The notes: a model not told the origin generated them from the sequence alone. Counted from the stretch's first letter, positions 17,992-27,301 are shown. The stretch is 42,933 bases of DNA from an uncultured Opitutia bacterium (GCA_903839035.1 CAIMAQ010000100.1:1-42933); one strand, 5' to 3'. Made by a program: numbers and translations.

Positions 17992-18027
17992 GCGCGGTGG
18001 CAAAGAGAAATTTTCTTTGCGCCGCGC
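17992..18027. promoter_or_regulatory. inverted repeat in the hisA/M42 peptidase divergent leader
   Basis: The arms GCGCGG-TG-GCAAAGA (17992-18006) and TCTTTGC-G-CCGCGC (18014-18027) pair over 13 base pairs, with a small internal bulge and a 7-base loop. The dyad lies in the 84-base gap between the two divergent starts and ends 23 bases before the peptidase ATG. No U-tract follows on either strand, so it is not a standard terminator. An operator or an mRNA leader hairpin are both possible; no regulator is identified. Confidence 0.45.
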
Positions 18028-18050
18028 CCGTCTTGGGCGACCTTTGCCCC

Positions 18051-19115
18051 ATGCCCATGTATCAAGCCCCTGCTTTCCTCACCGAACTGCTCCACGCCCG
18101 CTCGCCTTCCGGCTACGAGGCCGAGGCCCAGGCCGTCTTCGACCGCCACGTCAAACCCGCCGCCGACACCTATGCCATGGATGCGATGGGCAACCGCATC
18201 GCGACCCTCAATCCCTCCGGCGACCCGGTTTTCATGCTCGCCGGCCACATGGACGAGCTCGGCCTCATCATCACCTACGTCAACAAGGACGGTTATATCT
18301 ACTTCGACACCATCGGCGGCCATGATCGCACCGTGATTTCCGGCCGCCGCGTCATCATCCAGACCGCCAACGGCCCGGTGAAGGGCGTCACCGGCAAACG
18401 TGCCGTGCACCTCATGGAAGAAGCCGACCGCAAGAAGGTCCCCGAGATTCACGAGATCTGGATTGATATCGGGGCCAAGTCGAAGAAAGAGGCCCTCGAG
18501 CGCATCGCGATTGGTGACTCCGTGACGTACGACCACGAGTTCGAGCTCTTCCACGGCAGCATCGGCGCCGCCCGCGCGTTCGACAACAAGGTCGGCGCCT
18601 ACATCGTCGGCGAAGTCCTCATCCGCCTCGCCAAGGAAAAGAAGCTCGCCGCCAAGGTCGTCAGCGTCGCCACCTCCCAGGAGGAAATTGGTGTTCGCGG
18701 CGCCACCACCGCCGCCTACGCCGTCAACCCGCACATCGCCATCGCCGTGGATGTGGACCACGCGACCGATCACCCCGACTCCGACAACCGCAAGTTCGGC
18801 GAGACCAAGCTCGGCGGCGGCCCGATCCTCTGCCGCGGCGCCAACGCGAACCCCAAGGTCTTCCAGCGCCTCATGGCGGCCGCCAAGAAGCTCAAGATGC
18901 CCGTGCAGATCGCCGCCGACCCGCGCCCCACCGGCACCGACGCCCGCGCCCTCCAGATGGGCCGCGGCGGCGTGGCCACCGGCGTGGTGTCCATTCCCCT
19001 GCGCTACATGCACACCCCCAGCGAGGTCGTGGATCTCGAGGATGTGGAGCGCTGCGTGAAGCTCCTCGTCGAGTTCGCCAAGGGCCTCGAAAAGGGCGAC
19101 TACGCGCACTGGTGA
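18051..19115 (+). CDS. M42-family metallo-aminopeptidase
   Basis: A 354-residue member of the M42 family (glutamyl aminopeptidase/FrvX/deblocking aminopeptidase group), cytoplasmic enzymes that trim N-terminal residues with two metal ions. The visible signatures are LAGHMDELG with His66 and Asp68, AFDNKVGAY (bridging metal Asp), TSQEEIGVRGA (catalytic and metal Glu pair), AVDVDHATDHPDS and the C-terminal YMHTPSEVVD histidine ligand. The frame is open far upstream, over hisA in antisense; the ATG at 18051 (or 18057) begins the family-like N-terminus. Natural substrate is unknown. The gene ends facing clpX, with a REP-like hairpin in the gap. Confidence 0.93.
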   Translation: MPMYQAPAFLTELLHARSPSGYEAEAQAVFDRHVKPAADTYAMDAMGNRIATLNPSGDPVFMLAGHMDELGLIITYVNKDGYIYFDTIGGHDRTVISGRRVIIQTANGPVKGVTGKRAVHLMEEADRKKVPEIHEIWIDIGAKSKKEALERIAIGDSVTYDHEFELFHGSIGAARAFDNKVGAYIVGEVLIRLAKEKKLAAKVVSVATSQEEIGVRGATTAAYAVNPHIAIAVDVDHATDHPDSDNRKFGETKLGGGPILCRGANANPKVFQRLMAAAKKLKMPVQIAADPRPTGTDARALQMGRGGVATGVVSIPLRYMHTPSEVVDLEDVERCVKLLVEFAKGLEKGDYAHW

Positions 19116-19158
19116 GCAGTTGCGCCGAATAACGCTGTTAAGCGAGCGACGTTCAGAG

Positions 19159-19221
19159 GTAGCGCGGGTCTTTGACCCGCCTTCGGGGCGCAAAAAAAGG
19201 CGGGTCCAAGACCCGCCCTAC
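19159..19221. repeat. REP-like long hairpin between convergent genes
   Basis: The arms 19159-19183 and 19197-19221 pair over 25 positions with two mismatches and a 13-base loop. Each arm is itself nearly palindromic: GCGGGTC-TTT-GACCCGC on the left and GGCGGGTC-CAA-GACCCGCC on the right. A related element lies at 27302-27396, also between convergent genes. Such GTAG-x-GCGGGTCT...ACCCGCC units look like repetitive extragenic palindromes. Position and strength would let it stop transcription from both the peptidase and clpX sides, although there is no clean U-tract. Confidence 0.7.
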
Positions 19222-19259
19222 TCGATCTCCAATCTGCGATCTCCGCGCGCGCAGCGCGC

Positions 19260-20555
19260 TCAGGCCGCGTTCTGCTTCGCCTCGGTCTTGCCGGCGCGAC
19301 GCAGGGTCGGCTTCTGGCGGCCGGCGACGACGGCGGAGTTGATGACAACCTCCGTCACGTCCTCGCGCTGCGGCAGTTCGTACATCACCTCAAGCATGAG
19401 ATTTTCCATGATCGAGCGGAGGGCGCGGGCGCCGGTCTTCAGCTCGATGGCCTTGGCCGCGATCGCCCGCACGGCGTCGGGCGTGAACTTCAGGCGCACG
19501 CCGTCCATCGCGAAGAGCTTCGAGTACTGCTTCACCGTCGCGTTCTTCGTCTTGAGGAGAATCTTCTCGAGATCGGCGATCTTGAGCTGGTCCAGCACCG
19601 ACACGACCGGCAGGCGGCCGATGAACTCCGGGATCATGCCAAAGCGGATCAGGTCCTCGGGCGTCAGCGACTTCATCAGCTGCTCCGGCGCAAGCGTCTC
19701 GTCCTGCTGCGCGGCGACGGCGGAAAAGCCGAGGCTGCGCGAACCGAGGCGACGCTGCACCATCGCGTCGAGGCCGACAAAGGCGCCGCCGCAGATGAAG
19801 AGGATGTTCGACGTGTTGATCTGGACGTATTCCTGATTCGGGTGCTTGCGGCCGCCCTGCGGAGGCACGTTGCAGGTGGTGCCCTCGAGGATCTTCAGCA
19901 GCGCCTGCTGCACACCCTCGCCGGACACGTCGCGCGTGATGGAAACGTTCTCGGTCTTGCGGCCGATCTTGTCGATTTCGTCGATGTAAATGATGCCACA
20001 CTCGGCGCGCTTCACGTCGTAGTTGGCGTTCTGGAGCAGCCGGAGGACGACGTTTTCCACGTCCTCGCCGACATAACCCGCCTCGGTCAGCGTCGTCGCA
20101 TCGGAAATCGCGAACGGCACGTCGAGGATCTTGGCCAGGGTGCGGGCGAGCAGGGTCTTGCCGGAGCCGGTCGGGCCCACCAGCAGGATGTTGCTCTTCT
20201 CGACCTCAACGCCGTCAAACTCGGGCGACAGCGTCATCGAGTCCTTCAGGGGCTCGCCGGCGTTGAAATTGAGGCGCTTGAAGTGGTTGTAGACCGCGAC
20301 CGAGAGGACCTTCTTGGCGTGATCCTGGCCGATGACGTGGTCATCGAGGGTCTTCTTGATCTCCGAAGGCTTGATCAGCCGGAAGGCCGGCTTGGCCTCG
20401 GTGGTGGGCGCCTTGACCTCGCGATCGATGATCGTCTTGCAGACGTTAACGCAAGAGTCGCAGATATATACGCCGGGACCGGCGATAATCTTTTTCACTT
20501 CCGCCTGCGACTTGCCGCAGAAGGAACAGAGCGTCATGCGTGAAGACTTGGCCAT
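19260..20555 (-). CDS. clpX: ATP-dependent Clp protease ATP-binding subunit ClpX
   Basis: ClpX is the AAA+ unfoldase that feeds tagged proteins, including SsrA-tagged ones, to ClpP. The 431-residue protein has the N-terminal C4 zinc finger (Cys10, Cys13, Cys32, Cys35), Walker A GPTGSGKT, Walker B IIYIDEID, the GYVG pore loop and the sensor-2 segment GARALRSI near the C-terminus. The start at 20555 ([14 protein letters not shown]) places the zinc finger at the usual distance; the frame extends upstream into clpP but that part is not ClpX-like. The gene follows tig and clpP on the same strand with a short gap, the classic operon order. SmpB, which makes its substrates, is also encoded in this window. 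Confidence 0.97.
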   Translation of the reverse strand: MAKSSRMTLCSFCGKSQAEVKKIIAGPGVYICDSCVNVCKTIIDREVKAPTTEAKPAFRLIKPSEIKKTLDDHVIGQDHAKKVLSVAVYNHFKRLNFNAGEPLKDSMTLSPEFDGVEVEKSNILLVGPTGSGKTLLARTLAKILDVPFAISDATTLTEAGYVGEDVENVVLRLLQNANYDVKRAECGIIYIDEIDKIGRKTENVSITRDVSGEGVQQALLKILEGTTCNVPPQGGRKHPNQEYVQINTSNILFICGGAFVGLDAMVQRRLGSRSLGFSAVAAQQDETLAPEQLMKSLTPEDLIRFGMIPEFIGRLPVVSVLDQLKIADLEKILLKTKNATVKQYSKLFAMDGVRLKFTPDAVRAIAAKAIELKTGARALRSIMENLMLEVMYELPQREDVTEVVINSAVVAGRQKPTLRRAGKTEAKQNAA

Positions 20556-20616
20556 GGGAAAGGGTGTCGCGCCGGGCGAACCGGTGTCGAGGTCGGAGAA
20601 TGTCCTAAACCGCTCT

Positions 20617-21237
20617 TCAGGCGGCGCTTTGCACGGCGATGGCCTGGGCCTCGCGGGTGGACTGGACGACATGATCCACGATGCCGTAGGCCTTGGCCTC
20701 CTCGGCGCTCAGGTAGTAGTCGCGGTCCGAATCCTTCTCAATCTGGTCAGCCGTCTTGCCGGTGTGCAGGGAGAGCGTGTCATTGAGCGTCTTGCGCCAG
20801 CGGAGGATCTCCTTGGCCGCAATGGCGATGTCCGCCGTCTGCCCGCCCGCGCCGCCGCTGGGCTGGTGGATCATGACGCGGCTGTTGGGGAGCGCGAAGC
20901 GCTTGCCCTTGGTCCCGCCGGCGAGGAGCACGGTGCTCATGCTGGCCGCCATGCCGATGCAGTAGGTGGCAATGTCGTACGGCATGAAGCGCATCGTGTC
21001 GTAGATGGCCATGCCGCTGGTCACCACGCCGCCGGGTGAGTTGATGTAAAGAAACACGTCCTTCTTGGCATCCTCCATCTGGAGGAACAGCAGCTGCGCG
21101 ATCACTAGGTTGGCGACCATGTCGTCAATCGGCGTGCCGATGAAGATAATGCGGTCCTTCAGCAGGCGGGAATAGATGTCCATCGACCGCTCGCCGCGGC
21201 CGGTGTTTTCAATGACAAGGGGGACGTAGTAGCTCAC
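20617..21237 (-). CDS. clpP: ATP-dependent Clp protease proteolytic subunit
   Basis: A 206-residue serine peptidase that forms the double-heptamer chamber capped by ClpX. The triad is visible as Ser99 in GMAASMS, His124 in VMIHQPSGG and Asp173 in SDRDYYLS, with the same spacing as the E. coli enzyme (97/122/171). The oxyanion glycine loop SPGG is at 67-70. The start is GTG at 21237, 23 bases after the tig stop, with no clear ribosome site. Clp substrates cannot be inferred from sequence. Confidence 0.97.
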   Translation of the reverse strand: MSYYVPLVIENTGRGERSMDIYSRLLKDRIIFIGTPIDDMVANLVIAQLLFLQMEDAKKDVFLYINSPGGVVTSGMAIYDTMRFMPYDIATYCIGMAASMSTVLLAGGTKGKRFALPNSRVMIHQPSGGAGGQTADIAIAAKEILRWRKTLNDTLSLHTGKTADQIEKDSDRDYYLSAEEAKAYGIVDHVVQSTREAQAIAVQSAA

Positions 21238-21260
21238 AGGGATTGATTGGAGAGGGTCGT

Positions 21261-22583
21261 TTAGGAGGCCTTCGGTGTGGTCGACACCTTAGCCTTGGAC
21301 ACCAGAAAATCAACCGACTTGTCGAAAATGATGGACTGCTGGACGGCGCGGAGCTGCTCGCGGTCGCTGCTGAGGGCCTTTACGAGCTTGTCCGGCTTCT
21401 GCTGTGTGCGCATCGCCTCGCGGTAGATGAAGGTGTCGATGTCCTTGTCGGTCACCGTGAGTTTCTCGGCCTCGGCGATCTTCGCGAGCATGAGCTGGAC
21501 CTTCACGCGCTTCGTCGCGGCCTGGCGGGCGTTGTCGAAGAGCTGCTTCTTGTCCTTCTCGAACTGCTCCTGCGGGATGCCGCGGCGCATGTTCTCTTCG
21601 ATGAACTGGCGGAGCACGCCCTGCGTCTCGTTCTCGACGAGCGAGTCCGGCACGGCGAATTCCACCTTCGCGGCCAGCGCGTCGATGACCTGCCGGCGCT
21701 GCTCGGAGCGGTTCTGGTGCTCCTTCTGGAGCTTGAGATTGTTGCTCACGCTGGTCTTCAGCGCGGCGAGATCATCCACCTGGTTGGCCTTGAAGAAAGC
21801 CTCGTCCAACGGCGGCAGCGCGCGCTCGCGCACTTCCTGCACCTCGATCGCGTAGACGGCGTTCTTGCCCGCCAGCGCCGGGACCGGCGCGAAATCGGCC
21901 GGGAAGATGATGTTCACGTTCTTCTTGTCACCGGCCTTCACGCCCGCGAGATCCTTGCCGAGGCCGGGGATGACGCCCTCGTTGGCGCCCTCAACCTCTT
22001 CCCACGTCTGCGGGACCTTGCCGTAAATCTGCTTGTCGGCCGCGAGCTCCGCGATCGGCTTGCCATCCACGGTGCCTTCGTAGGCCAGCTTCACATAGTC
22101 ACCCTTCGCCGACGGCCGCTCGGCCGTCTTGAACTCGGCGCGCTCGCTGCGGAGGCTCTCGATGATCTGGTCGACCTCGGCGTCGGTCGCATCCGTGGAC
22201 GCCACCGTGGTCTCCAGGCCGCTGTACTCGGGCAGCTGGAACTCGGGGCGGACATCGAGGGTGATCGTGATGGCGGCGGACAGGCCGGCCTCGACCTGAC
22301 CCGGCTCGACATTGACGACATTCAGCACGTCGAGTTTCTGCTGCTCGAGGGCGCCACGGTAGGCCTTGCTCACGACCTTCTGCTTGAACTCCTCGGCGAT
22401 CTCCTTGCCGAAGCGCTTCACGACCATCGCCGCCGGCGCCTTGCCCGGGCGGAAGCCCGGGATTTTGGCCATCTGGCTGAACTCGGCCACGACGGCCTGG
22501 TGTTCGGTGTCGACTTCGCTCTTGTCGAGCGTGACGACGAGGTTCTTGCGCGTATCGGAAACGGAGTTGAGTTGGACGTTCAC
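21261..22583 (-). CDS. tig: trigger factor, ribosome-bound chaperone
   Basis: Trigger factor binds ribosomal protein uL23 at the exit tunnel and shields nascent chains. The 440-residue protein shows the ribosome-binding signature GFRPGKAP in its N-terminal domain, an FKBP-type PPIase domain with [14 protein letters not shown] (middle), and a helical C-terminal arm. Two GTG starts are possible: 22625, and 22583 giving [19 protein letters not shown]. The latter matches the usual family N-terminus and is chosen. It is first in the tig-clpP-clpX operon and divergent from tsaB, so the operon promoter should lie in 22584-22711. Confidence 0.95.
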   Translation of the reverse strand: MNVQLNSVSDTRKNLVVTLDKSEVDTEHQAVVAEFSQMAKIPGFRPGKAPAAMVVKRFGKEIAEEFKQKVVSKAYRGALEQQKLDVLNVVNVEPGQVEAGLSAAITITLDVRPEFQLPEYSGLETTVASTDATDAEVDQIIESLRSERAEFKTAERPSAKGDYVKLAYEGTVDGKPIAELAADKQIYGKVPQTWEEVEGANEGVIPGLGKDLAGVKAGDKKNVNIIFPADFAPVPALAGKNAVYAIEVQEVRERALPPLDEAFFKANQVDDLAALKTSVSNNLKLQKEHQNRSEQRRQVIDALAAKVEFAVPDSLVENETQGVLRQFIEENMRRGIPQEQFEKDKKQLFDNARQAATKRVKVQLMLAKIAEAEKLTVTDKDIDTFIYREAMRTQQKPDKLVKALSSDREQLRAVQQSIIFDKSVDFLVSKAKVSTTPKAS

Positions 22584-22711
22584 GGGAAGGGATGCGGAGT
22601 GGTTTCTAGAGTGAGAATCGGTCACGCTACGTCGCCGGCCAGCCCGGTCAATGCCGGATTCTGCACGCTTGCGCGCCGCGGTTACCCGCCGTTTCGTGGC
22701 TGCCGGGAACC

Positions 22712-23338
22712 ATGCCCAGCCTTCGTCAACTTCTCGCCGCTCACGGACCCTTGCTGCTCATCGATGCCGCGTCGGCCCGGATCCAGGTCGGCTGGCTCAG
22801 GCCCGACCAGCCGTCCCGCTGGGCCGGTTCGGATGAGGAATCGGGCGTGGGCGTCTTCCGCTGTCTCGAGGAACTCGCCGTCCAGCCCGCTGAGGCCGGC
22901 GCCTTCGTGTACTGCGACGGTCCCGGGTCCGTCCTGGGCATTCGCACCGTGGCCATGGCCCTGCGCACTTGGTGCGTCCTCACGCCCCGACCGGTGTTCG
23001 CCTATCACAGCCTCGCGATCGTGGCTCAGGCGCTCAACCGCCCCAATGCCACGATCATCGCCGACGCCCGGCGCGAGGCCTGGCATTGTATCACGCTTGA
23101 TTCCGGCCTGCGCCGGCTCCCCACGGCCGAACTCACCGGCGAACTCGTCATGCCCAGCGGCTTCCGGCACTGGTCCGCCCTGCCCGCTGGCGTGACACCC
23201 ACGCCCTACGCCCTCGCCGAGTTGCTCCCCTTGGTTGCCGACCGTGACCTGTTTCGCGCCACGGACGCGCCCGATGCGTTTCTCCACGAGGAACCGAGTT
23301 ACGCCACCTGGACTCCCCAGATTCACCGCGCCCCATGA
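22712..23338 (+). CDS. tsaB: TsaB-like tRNA threonylcarbamoyladenosine biosynthesis protein
   Basis: A 208-residue protein with the ASKHA fold features of TsaB: an N-terminal LLLIDAASARIQVGW strand-turn, the CDGPGSVLGIRTVAMALRTW segment (counterpart of GPGSFTGLR) and IADARREAWHCITL (counterpart of DARR/K...Y). TsaB is the non-catalytic partner that activates TsaD in making t6A37 on ANN-reading tRNAs. Sequence is divergent, but length and motif order fit. The ATG of alr overlaps its stop (ATGA at 23335-23338), so the two are co-translated. The start at 22712 is the only ATG before the first strand. Confidence 0.78.
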   Translation: MPSLRQLLAAHGPLLLIDAASARIQVGWLRPDQPSRWAGSDEESGVGVFRCLEELAVQPAEAGAFVYCDGPGSVLGIRTVAMALRTWCVLTPRPVFAYHSLAIVAQALNRPNATIIADARREAWHCITLDSGLRRLPTAELTGELVMPSGFRHWSALPAGVTPTPYALAELLPLVADRDLFRATDAPDAFLHEEPSYATWTPQIHRAP

Positions 23339-24486
23339 ACGCCCCCAACTCCCGCCTGCCGCTCCGTTGCTGGGCCGAGATCGATCTCGCGGCCTTGGAA
23401 CGCAACCTGCGCCTCATCCGCGCCTCCCTGCCCGCACATATCCGCTATGTCGCCGTGGTGAAGGCCGACGCCTATGGCCACGGTCTGCACCAGACCGTCG
23501 CGCGACTCATGCACTCCGGCGCCGATCTCTTCGCCGTGGCGACGCTCGCCGAGGCGACCGCCGTGCGCGAACTCGGACCCGGCTGGCCCGTCCTTCTGCT
23601 CAGCCCGCTGCTGCCCGAGGAGGATCACTACCTCGCCGACTACGATCTCGCCGCCACGGTCTCCACCGCCGACGAGGTGCAGCGCTTCGACGCCGTCGGC
23701 CGCGCCGCCGGCCGGCCCGTTGCCGTGCACTTGAAAATCGACACCGGCATGGGCCGGCTCGGCGTGTGGCACGAACCGGCGCCCGCGCTCTACGCCCAAA
23801 TCGCCGCGTCCCCGCACCTGCGACTGGCCGGTGTCTTCACCCATTTTGCCAGCCCGGACGACGACTCCGCCTTCACCGAGGAACAGCGCCGGCGCTTCCT
23901 CGCGACCCTCACCCGCTGCGAGGGCATCAAGCTCAATGAGCTCTTCGTCCACGCCGACAACAGCTCCGGTCTCGAGACTATGCCCGGCGCGAGCCCGTTC
24001 AACGCCGTGCGCGTCGGCCTGCTCCAGTTTGGCATCCTGCCCCATCCCAACTCCCTGCTGGCCCAGGTGCACACCGAGCCCGTCCTCAGTTTCCGCACGC
24101 GCGTCGGCATCACAAAAGCCCTCCCCCGCGGCACCACCGTCAGCTACGGCCGGACCCACACGCTTACCCGGGACACCGTGATCGCCGTGCTCTGCGCCGG
24201 CTATGGCGACGGTATTCCCCGCTCCGTCAGCAACCGTGCCCAAGTGCTCATCGCCGGCCAGCGCTGCCCCGTGCTGGGCCGCGTCACGATGGACCAGACC
24301 ATCGTGGACGTCACCGACGTGCCGGGTGTGAAATGCGGCGATGAGGTCGTCCTTGTCGGCCGCCAGGAAGGCGCCGAAATTTCCGTGTCCGAGTTCAGCC
24401 GCTGGGCCGACACCATTCCGTGGGAAACCCTCTGCTCCGTGAGCAAGCGCGTGCCCCGGCTCTACCGCACCGCCCTCGGGGTTTAG
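23335..24486 (+). CDS. alr: alanine racemase
   Basis: Alr converts L- to D-alanine for peptidoglycan, using PLP. The 383-residue protein has the PLP lysine in VVKADAYGHG (Lys43), HLKIDTGMGRLG in the barrel, the catalytic tyrosine in VSYGRTHT (Tyr271) and the CAGYGDGIPR signature, followed by the C-terminal beta domain with RVTMDQ. Length is typical. Coupling to tsaB by an ATGA overlap is clear. A 7-base-pair hairpin overlaps its stop codon. Confidence 0.96.
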   Translation: MNAPNSRLPLRCWAEIDLAALERNLRLIRASLPAHIRYVAVVKADAYGHGLHQTVARLMHSGADLFAVATLAEATAVRELGPGWPVLLLSPLLPEEDHYLADYDLAATVSTADEVQRFDAVGRAAGRPVAVHLKIDTGMGRLGVWHEPAPALYAQIAASPHLRLAGVFTHFASPDDDSAFTEEQRRRFLATLTRCEGIKLNELFVHADNSSGLETMPGASPFNAVRVGLLQFGILPHPNSLLAQVHTEPVLSFRTRVGITKALPRGTTVSYGRTHTLTRDTVIAVLCAGYGDGIPRSVSNRAQVLIAGQRCPVLGRVTMDQTIVDVTDVPGVKCGDEVVLVGRQEGAEISVSEFSRWADTIPWETLCSVSKRVPRLYRTALGV

Positions 24487-24502
24487 TTTCGCCCCGCGAA
24501 AC
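24486..24502 (+). terminator. short hairpin at the alr stop, weak terminator candidate
   Basis: GTTTCGC-CCC-GCGAAAC forms a perfect 7-base-pair stem that begins in the last base of the alr stop codon. No T-run follows, so a factor-independent terminator is doubtful; it may only protect the mRNA 3' end. The next gene starts 30 bases downstream. Confidence 0.3.
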
Positions 24503-24531
24503 CGCCATCCGTTTACGGCGTCATTAGCGGC

Positions 24532-26025
24532 ATGAAGCTCACTTACCCCGCGACCGAGGCCTGGGAGCCGTTGCCCGCCGCGGAGTGGAACGCCGAGGCC
24601 GCGCGCCAGCTCCTGCGTCGCGCCGGCTGGTCCGCTCTTCCCGCCGAGGTCACCCGCGCCACCACCGAGGGCCTCGCCGCTACGCTTGATCGGCTGTTCC
24701 CCGTCCAGCCCGCCCTCTTTATCGAGCCCCGGCTGGTCGCCCATCTCAAGGAGGACGTCCCGGAGATGGCCCGCGGCCTCGCCCAGGCCCAACCGGGCCC
24801 CGAAAAACAACGGCTCCAGCGTGAAGCCCGTGAGCGCAGCCAGCTCGCCATCCAGGACATGAGCATCAAGTGGCTGCAGTTCGCCGCGCAGCCGTCGAAT
24901 GCCGCATTCGCCAAGTGGGTGCTCTTTCTCAGCGATGTCTACGTCGTCGCCGTCGAGAAGGTCAAAAACGCCGCGCTGATCTGGAACCATTACGACCTGC
25001 TCGCCCGCCACGGGTTCGGAGCCGCGCCCGTGCTCGCGAAGGCCATCTCGCGCTCCCCCGCGATGATCAACTACCTCGACCTGAACCAGAGCAAGCGCGG
25101 CGCCCCCAACGAGAACTTCGCCCGCGAACTCTTCGAGCTGTTTCTCCTCGGGGAGGGCAACTATTCCGAACAGGACATTAAGGAGTCCGCCCGCGCTTTC
25201 ACCGGCTACCGGCAGCAATTCGGGGTGTTCCGCTTCGTCCCCGGCCAACACGACGCCTCGTCGAAGACGATCTTCGGCCAGAGCGGCCATTTCACCGGCG
25301 ATGACGTGATCGATCTCGCCTTCCGGCAGCCGGCCGCCGGGGCCTTCCTGCCGCATGAGATGGTGAAGTTCTACCTCTCCGACACCCCCCTGCCGCCCGG
25401 GTACCTCCACGAACTCGGCGCCTGGTGGCGCGCCCGGGACTACGACCTGCGCACCCTCGCCCTGCGTTTCTTCGGCAGCCGCCTCTTCTACGCCGCGGAG
25501 TTTCGCGGCGAGTTCATCAAGAGTCCCGTGCAGTTCTACCTCGGTCTCGTGCAGGACCTCGACCTCAGCGTCGCGCCGCTGCCGCGCTCGGTCCTGAACC
25601 CGCTCCGCCAGATGGGCCAGATGCTATTCAATCCCCCCAATGTCCGCGGCTGGGTCGGCGGCCGCAACTGGATCAACTCCGCCACGCTCGGGGTGCGCCG
25701 CCAGCTTGTGGAATCGTTGTTCTCCCCGATCAAGGAGGACAATCTCAACGCCGACGAACAGATCGAGTTCGTCGCCGCACGGGCCAACGGCAACAGTAAT
25801 TTCACCGCCTCCGACGCCCTCCTCGCCCCGCTCGCCGCACTCGATTCCGCCGCCGCGGCCGACCACCTGCTGGCCAATTTCCTCGCCCTCCCCGCCGCCC
25901 CGCCGTTCCGTGACAGCGTGCGAAAGTTCCTCGCCGCGGATCACGCCGATGGACCCCAAAAACTGCGCCGCCTCCGCCGCGCCACCGTCACGCTGCTCCA
26001 GTCCCCCGAGTATCAACTCTGCTGA
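24532..26025 (+). CDS. DUF1800-family protein
   Basis: A 497-residue protein of the DUF1800 family, recognised from the RRAGW near the N-terminus, a long helical region, the block GAPNENFARELFELFLLGEG (about 190-209), and late NPPNVRGWVGG. The family is common in Verrucomicrobia and Planctomycetes and is nearly always next to a DUF1501 gene, as here (8-base gap). The biochemical function is not known. Unlike many homologues it shows no N-terminal signal peptide, since the chain starts MKLTYPATEAWEPL. Its start at 24532 is the first ATG after alr. Confidence 0.88.
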   Translation: MKLTYPATEAWEPLPAAEWNAEAARQLLRRAGWSALPAEVTRATTEGLAATLDRLFPVQPALFIEPRLVAHLKEDVPEMARGLAQAQPGPEKQRLQREARERSQLAIQDMSIKWLQFAAQPSNAAFAKWVLFLSDVYVVAVEKVKNAALIWNHYDLLARHGFGAAPVLAKAISRSPAMINYLDLNQSKRGAPNENFARELFELFLLGEGNYSEQDIKESARAFTGYRQQFGVFRFVPGQHDASSKTIFGQSGHFTGDDVIDLAFRQPAAGAFLPHEMVKFYLSDTPLPPGYLHELGAWWRARDYDLRTLALRFFGSRLFYAAEFRGEFIKSPVQFYLGLVQDLDLSVAPLPRSVLNPLRQMGQMLFNPPNVRGWVGGRNWINSATLGVRRQLVESLFSPIKEDNLNADEQIEFVAARANGNSNFTASDALLAPLAALDSAAAADHLLANFLALPAAPPFRDSVRKFLAADHADGPQKLRRLRRATVTLLQSPEYQLC

Positions 26026-26033
26026 TTCCCGCC

Positions 26034-27293
26034 ATGTCCTCGAACGCTCCCACACCCCTGTTCCCCACCACGCGGCGTGAGTTCCTCCACCTCACCGGCC
26101 GCGGCATCGGCCTGCTCGCTTTCGCCCGCTTCGCCCCCGAATTCCTCGTCAATTCCGCCCTCGCCGGAACACCCGGCCCGGAGAAAGACCGGCCCATCCT
26201 CGTGCTCGTCCAGCTCGCCGGCGGCAACGATGGCCTGAACACCCTCGTGCCATACGAGGACGCCAACTATTACCGCCTACGGCCCACCCTCGGCCTCGCC
26301 AAGGAAAAGGTGCTCCGCATCAACGACACCCTCGGCCTGCACCCGTCGTGCACCGCCCTGCACCGTCTGCTCCAGGACGGCAAACTCGCCGTCGTACAGA
26401 ACGTCGGCTATCCCAACCCCAACCGCAGCCACTTCCGCTCGAGCGAGATCTGGGAAACCGCCAGCGGCAGCAGCGAGTTTCTCTCCACGGGCTGGATCGG
26501 CCGCTTCATGGACAACGCCTGCTCCGGCCTGCCTGGCGCCGATGGGCACGATCCCGTCGGCGTGCACATCAGCAACGGCGTGCCGCAATCCTTCCTCAGC
26601 GCTCAGGACCACCCGACCTTCGGGCTGCTGTCCGGCGCGGGCAACCGGCGGGAGAACGAGGAAAACCGCCAGCTCCTCGAGTCGCTCGTCAGCCAGCCTG
26701 GCGCCGCCGAGAATGACAATGCGACCTTCCTCAAGCACATGCTCATGGACTCGCTCGTCACTGAGAAAAAGGTCCAGCACGTCCTCGGCAGCTACCAGCC
26801 TTCCGCCAGCTATCCCGGCAACGCGTTTGCCGCCTCCCTGCGGAACATCGCCGGCCTGATCGCCGCCGGTTTGCCCACGCGGGTGTACTTCGTCTCGCTC
26901 AGCGGCTTCGACACCCACAGCAACCAGGCCAACCAGCAGGCCAACCTGCTCACGACGCTAGCTGAAGGCCTCGCCGCGTTTCAAAAGGACCTCGAACTGC
27001 ACCAGCTCGACGGCCAGGTGACCACGATGACGTTCTCCGAATTCGGCCGCCGCCCGAGTGAAAACGAGAGCCGCGGCACCGACCACGGGACCGCCGCGCC
27101 GCTGTTTGTCCTGGGCTCCAAGGTGAAGGGCGGCCTGCACGGCACCGCCCCGGCACTCAATCTCGCGCCCAACCAGGATCTCACGTACTCCACGGATTTC
27201 CGCAGCGTCTATGCCACGATGCTCGACCGGTGGCTCGCCTGCCCGTCCGAGACGGTGCTGGGCGGAAAATTTTTCGATCTGCCGATTATCTGA
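26034..27293 (+). CDS. DUF1501-family protein with Tat-type signal
   Basis: A 419-residue member of the DUF1501 family, structurally related to the alkaline phosphatase/sulfatase group. Residues about 12-40 (TTRREFLHLTGRGIGLLAFA...) form a twin-arginine signal: RR-x-F-L followed by a hydrophobic stretch and an A-L-A-G cleavage-like end. Conserved family blocks are LVLVQLAGGNDGLNTLVP, GYPNPNRSHFRS, LSGFDTHSNQ and TFSEFGRRPSEN with GTDHGTAAPLFVLG, whose His/Asp residues could bind metal. It is thus exported folded to the periplasm and works with the upstream DUF1800 protein. Substrate unknown. Confidence 0.9.
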   Translation: MSSNAPTPLFPTTRREFLHLTGRGIGLLAFARFAPEFLVNSALAGTPGPEKDRPILVLVQLAGGNDGLNTLVPYEDANYYRLRPTLGLAKEKVLRINDTLGLHPSCTALHRLLQDGKLAVVQNVGYPNPNRSHFRSSEIWETASGSSEFLSTGWIGRFMDNACSGLPGADGHDPVGVHISNGVPQSFLSAQDHPTFGLLSGAGNRRENEENRQLLESLVSQPGAAENDNATFLKHMLMDSLVTEKKVQHVLGSYQPSASYPGNAFAASLRNIAGLIAAGLPTRVYFVSLSGFDTHSNQANQQANLLTTLAEGLAAFQKDLELHQLDGQVTTMTFSEFGRRPSENESRGTDHGTAAPLFVLGSKVKGGLHGTAPALNLAPNQDLTYSTDFRSVYATMLDRWLACPSETVLGGKFFDLPII

Positions 27294-27301
27294 GGAGCAA
27301 T

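Noticed and set aside
17325..18050. N-terminal extension of the M42 peptidase to 17325
   Set aside because: The extra 242 codons are antisense to hisA and rich in Arg/His/Ala; the peptidase family begins at 18051.
21243..23195. A 650-codon open frame on the + strand
   Set aside because: Mirror frame of tig; it consists of Leu/Arg/Val-rich low-complexity sequence without domains.
23323..25410. A 695-codon open frame on the - strand
   Set aside because: Antisense to alr and the DUF1800 gene, both strongly supported by motifs.
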